DNA from: Granulosicoccaceae bacterium
Lineage (GTDB): Bacteria; Pseudomonadota; Gammaproteobacteria; Granulosicoccales; Granulosicoccaceae
NCBI GenBank assembly: GCA_023301405.1
Contig: JALZUX010000606.1
Span: 1 to 19,124 of the forward strand
Length of the DNA: 19,124 nucleotides
Direction of reading: 5' to 3'
In this document: positions 16,614 to 19,124 of the stretch, piece after piece
How the letters are laid out: each line of letters begins with the position of its first letter
How positions within the stretch are numbered: position 1 is the first letter of the stretch
Position numbers and translations under genes: made by a program
The notes under the pieces: model-generated
Seen by the model: only the letters and a program-made list of their open reading frames with translations
Databases searched by the model: none
What the model was told of the DNA's origin: nothing

Positions 16614-18731
16614 CTAGCGCCGCATACTCTTAAGTAAAGGAAAGCTCACAACAAACTGTACTGACTGACGCGATGGAATATCCATCGCGTCAACTGTCGC
16701 GCCATGGTACTCAGCAATCAACTTTACAATATAAAGCCCCAACCCCATATGCGGCTGGTCATCTCGCACATTTCGCTGCGATACCATCGGCTCAAACAGC
16801 TCCCTTCCCATTGAGCTAGGCAAACAAACACCAACATTTTCCACAAATACTGTTACATACCCCGACTGAGTCGTTTGCAAACCCAGTATGATAGTAGATT
16901 GAGGCGAACTGAAATCAACCGCATTTGACAACAATTTATCTAGCATTTGATGCAACAGTTCTACCGAAGCATTGACGCGTGAAGCACCATCTACATTTAA
17001 CACCAAACGCAAATAACGGTCTGTATAAATGTCCGCATAAACTTCTTGCGCAACCTTGATCCACTCGGTCAGATCAACTATCGACTTCTCAGATAAACTT
17101 ATGGTGTCTTCTAAACTACTGGCTTCAGATAGATTTCGAATGAGTTTTTGCAACCTTGCTGCGCCCTGCCCCGCCCTGTCTATCGACACAATGGTGCGTT
17201 CATCCAATGCCGTTCTGTCAATATTTTCGAGTGATGTGGTAACCACACTTAAGGGTGTCCGCAGTTCATGTGATAGTTTGGAGCCTAGTGTCTGCAAGTA
17301 TCCGGTGTAGCTCCCAAGCCGCTCGATGATGCTATTAAAGCTGCGAGACAAATCTCCAATTTCATCGGCTGCCTGCGATCTACCCGGCTTACCAATAACC
17401 TTGCCTTCACGGGAGATAGCATTTTCAATATCATTTCGTAACCGCCGGACACGCCACGAAATCAAGGACGCAAAAGCCAATAGTATTATCGCCACCACAA
17501 GCACAGCAATGCCAAAGATCTTCACTAAGCGCAGCATGGCAGTTTCCGTGAAGGCCGTAAGAGCTGCTCTGGGTTGCTGCAAAAACAAGTAGCCTAAGAA
17601 ATCTTCGTCGCCCTCTATTCTGGCAAGTGTAGTCAGAAAAACGCGGTCGTATTTGTCGCGTAAAAACAGCGAGCGCTGTGCAGAGAGCTCATCGATTAAA
17701 TTAAACTCATTCTGACCCAACTTACCGTTATCAATATCCGGCAATTTTCCAACGACAACATTTTTTGCCAGTGACCACGAAATAAATCGGTAAAGAACCG
17801 CATCAAAAACATTAGATTCCACTGGATCAAAACTGCGCACATCCGCATCGGGCATTCGACGATCCACATCCGCCACCAACCAGCCTTGGCCGTCAAACAC
17901 ACGCAAACGCATCCCAGGTTCGGCATAAACACTTAGAAGATTATTGAATGACGTATTTATAAACTTAAGCTGACCTACATCATCAACCTCTGCCGGGTTA
18001 AACATGCCAGTCCAGCGGGCGGCGCCGTTGCGTTGATCTATATCAACCACCGATAGCCCAAACTTACCCTGATCAGGTATAGGTAGCCGCATCTCGACAT
18101 TATAGCCACCCTTTGTTTCCACCATAACCGCGGTAAAATCAGTATCCGTTAGAATGGGACGCTCACCTTCAAATTCAGTGCCGTAATAACGGCCATTAGT
18201 TTGCCCTTGCACCTCCCACCTGAATGTATAACGCCTGATATTTCCCTGATTATCCGGCACTCGTATGATCACGTTATCGCCATTTGCAATAGTGCGCTCC
18301 TCACGCTTGTGATAAACAATGGCGCTATCCCGCACCTTCATAAAAAGGTACAGACGTCCGTTGCGCGTGGCCGACAACAAAGCAATGGTACTTGCGGCAT
18401 TCAACTCACCTTCATCAACTGCCACTTTGTTATGAACATAATGGAACTCACGCTCTAGCATTTCAAAAGCAGACCAGTCGTCTGCGTAGCCATCTAATAA
18501 AATTGCATTATCCAGCTTGGCCGCCATCAGGGTTTTGGATTCCGGACGCACTCGTTGCTGACGCCAATCTCTAGCAGCCAACAGTTTCGCCGCAGCTGTC
18601 GCCCGCGAATGACTGCCAACCAACTGGCCATCGCTTAAGTTTCGATCAAGTTCAGCCACAAATAGAAACACAGCCCACGGCAGAATCAATAACGATAAAC
18701 TCACCAGAAAAAGCTGGGCGCGTAGACTCAT
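16614..18731 (-). CDS. pdsS: Sensor histidine kinase of the proteobacterial dedicated sortase system
   Basis: A membrane sensor kinase of 705 residues. It has an N-terminal membrane segment (about 5-26), a large extracytoplasmic domain (about 30-400), a second membrane segment (about 401-425), a HAMP region (about 426-472), a dimerisation domain with the phospho-acceptor His488 (LSHELRTPLS), and an ATPase domain with the N box (LLSNAVDFS, Asn603) and the G2 box (MGLGL, 662-666). The G1 box is unusual: NVGVC (632-636) in place of DxGxG. The extracytoplasmic part has DGYADDWS (80-87) and a strand with LYLFMKVRDS, which resembles carbohydrate-binding family 9 folds. The length, architecture and partner regulator match the kinase described for dedicated sortase loci in marine proteobacteria; that assignment is from memory of the family. 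The start has no clear Shine-Dalgarno site, but a stop lies just upstream and no other start fits. Confidence 0.82.
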   Translation of the reverse strand: MSLRAQLFLVSLSLLILPWAVFLFVAELDRNLSDGQLVGSHSRATAAAKLLAARDWRQQRVRPESKTLMAAKLDNAILLDGYADDWSAFEMLEREFHYVHNKVAVDEGELNAASTIALLSATRNGRLYLFMKVRDSAIVYHKREERTIANGDNVIIRVPDNQGNIRRYTFRWEVQGQTNGRYYGTEFEGERPILTDTDFTAVMVETKGGYNVEMRLPIPDQGKFGLSVVDIDQRNGAARWTGMFNPAEVDDVGQLKFINTSFNNLLSVYAEPGMRLRVFDGQGWLVADVDRRMPDADVRSFDPVESNVFDAVLYRFISWSLAKNVVVGKLPDIDNGKLGQNEFNLIDELSAQRSLFLRDKYDRVFLTTLARIEGDEDFLGYLFLQQPRAALTAFTETAMLRLVKIFGIAVLVVAIILLAFASLISWRVRRLRNDIENAISREGKVIGKPGRSQAADEIGDLSRSFNSIIERLGSYTGYLQTLGSKLSHELRTPLSVVTTSLENIDRTALDERTIVSIDRAGQGAARLQKLIRNLSEASSLEDTISLSEKSIVDLTEWIKVAQEVYADIYTDRYLRLVLNVDGASRVNASVELLHQMLDKLLSNAVDFSSPQSTIILGLQTTQSGYVTVFVENVGVCLPSSMGRELFEPMVSQRNVRDDQPHMGLGLYIVKLIAEYHGATVDAMDIPSRQSVQFVVSFPLLKSMRR

Positions 18732-18842
18732 TTGCGGCGATAGACTGGTTGTGTGTCATACGACAAAATGGAGGGCTTTAGCGCAACAGGAATCAACAGT
18801 TCAATCACCATGAAATAACAACTTAGGCCAGTAACCGTATGA

Positions 18843-19124
18843 TCAAGCAATATTCCATCGATAGCCCATACCGTAGGCGGTTTCGATACGATCGAATTCA
18901 GAATCTAACAGAAGAAATTTTCTTCGAATACGCTTTACATGAGAAGTAATCGTTGCATCATCTAACACCACGTTTGCCGCATCCATCAGTTGTTGTCTGG
19001 ACTTCACATGCCCGGGGTGCCGCGCCAGCGCATGCACCATCCACAATTCAGTAACTGACAGGGCTACCGGTGCAGACTTCCAACTGGCCGACATCCGCTT
19101 CAGGTCAACGGACAACTCACCCGT
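18843..19124 (-). CDS. pdsR: Response regulator of the dedicated sortase system, C-terminal part (5' end outside the window)
   Basis: Only the last 93 codons are in the window; the frame is open to the right edge (upstream residues TGE then LSVDLKR), so the TTG at 19115 is not a real start. What is seen is an OmpR/PhoB-type winged-helix DNA-binding domain: LSVTELWMVHALARHPGHVK, SRQQLMDAANVVLDD, the recognition helix around TITSHVKRIRRKF, and the wing end RIETAYGMGYRWNIA. The receiver domain with its phospho-acceptor Asp should lie beyond the window. The segment closely fits the response regulator that accompanies the sortase-system kinase, and that kinase follows 111 bases downstream on the same strand. 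I see no clear promoter or terminator in those 111 bases. Confidence 0.8.
   Translation of the reverse strand, partial: TGELSVDLKRMSASWKSAPVALSVTELWMVHALARHPGHVKSRQQLMDAANVVLDDATITSHVKRIRRKFLLLDSEFDRIETAYGMGYRWNIA

Noticed and set aside
1..19124. Mobile element, prophage, CRISPR array or RNA gene
   Set aside because: No transposase, integrase, regularly spaced repeats, tRNA-like cloverleaf or rRNA segments were seen; almost all the sequence is filled by recognised chromosomal genes.

Overview
The window looks like a chromosomal segment of a gammaproteobacterium, probably a marine lineage. The evidence is the conserved pairs ppiB-lpxH and orn/rsgA (divergent), an rpoE-rseA-rseB-rseC-mucD operon laid out like algU-mucABCD of Pseudomonas, an NADP-dependent monomeric isocitrate dehydrogenase, and a two-component pair of the kind dedicated to proteobacterial sortase systems. 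I cannot name a genus from sequence alone. I see no tRNA, rRNA, CRISPR array, insertion sequence or prophage gene. Non-ATG starts are common: TTG for era, rnc and the isocitrate dehydrogenase, GTG for the glutaredoxin-like gene and rpoE.

Layout. (1) 6-1258, plus strand: ppiB and lpxH, two bases apart (protein folding and lipid A synthesis). (2) 12122 down to 1325, minus strand: a run of 13 tightly packed genes, in transcription order rpoE, rseA, rseB, rseC, mucD, a glutaredoxin-like gene, lepA, lepB, a DUF4845 gene, rnc, era, recO and a DUF455 ferritin-like gene. It joins the envelope-stress sigma factor, its anti-sigma control proteins and the periplasmic quality-control protease to signal peptidase, translation elongation factor 4, RNase III, the ribosome-assembly GTPase Era and the repair protein RecO. 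Most junctions overlap or are under 30 bases; the largest break is about 130 bases before mucD. (3) 12334-14032: orn (minus) and rsgA (plus), divergent across about 180 bases that hold a 16-base palindrome. (4) 14033-14366: a 334-base non-coding stretch with a likely promoter and two matching palindromes, upstream of (5) icd (14367-16601, plus). (6) 16614 to the right edge, minus strand: a 705-residue sensor histidine kinase and, upstream of it, the C-terminal part of its response regulator, which runs off the window.

How they work together. The sigma-E module senses misfolded envelope proteins: RseB and RseA hold RpoE at the membrane, and MucD degrades or refolds damaged proteins. The genes behind it handle protein export (LepB), translation and ribosome maturation (LepA, RNase III, Era) and DNA repair (RecO). 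The kinase and regulator at the right edge belong to a different, accessory layer: by family they control a surface-protein sortase locus that should lie just beyond the window. This is the least ordinary part of the region. The rest is mostly core genome, with a few regulatory patterns worth checking.
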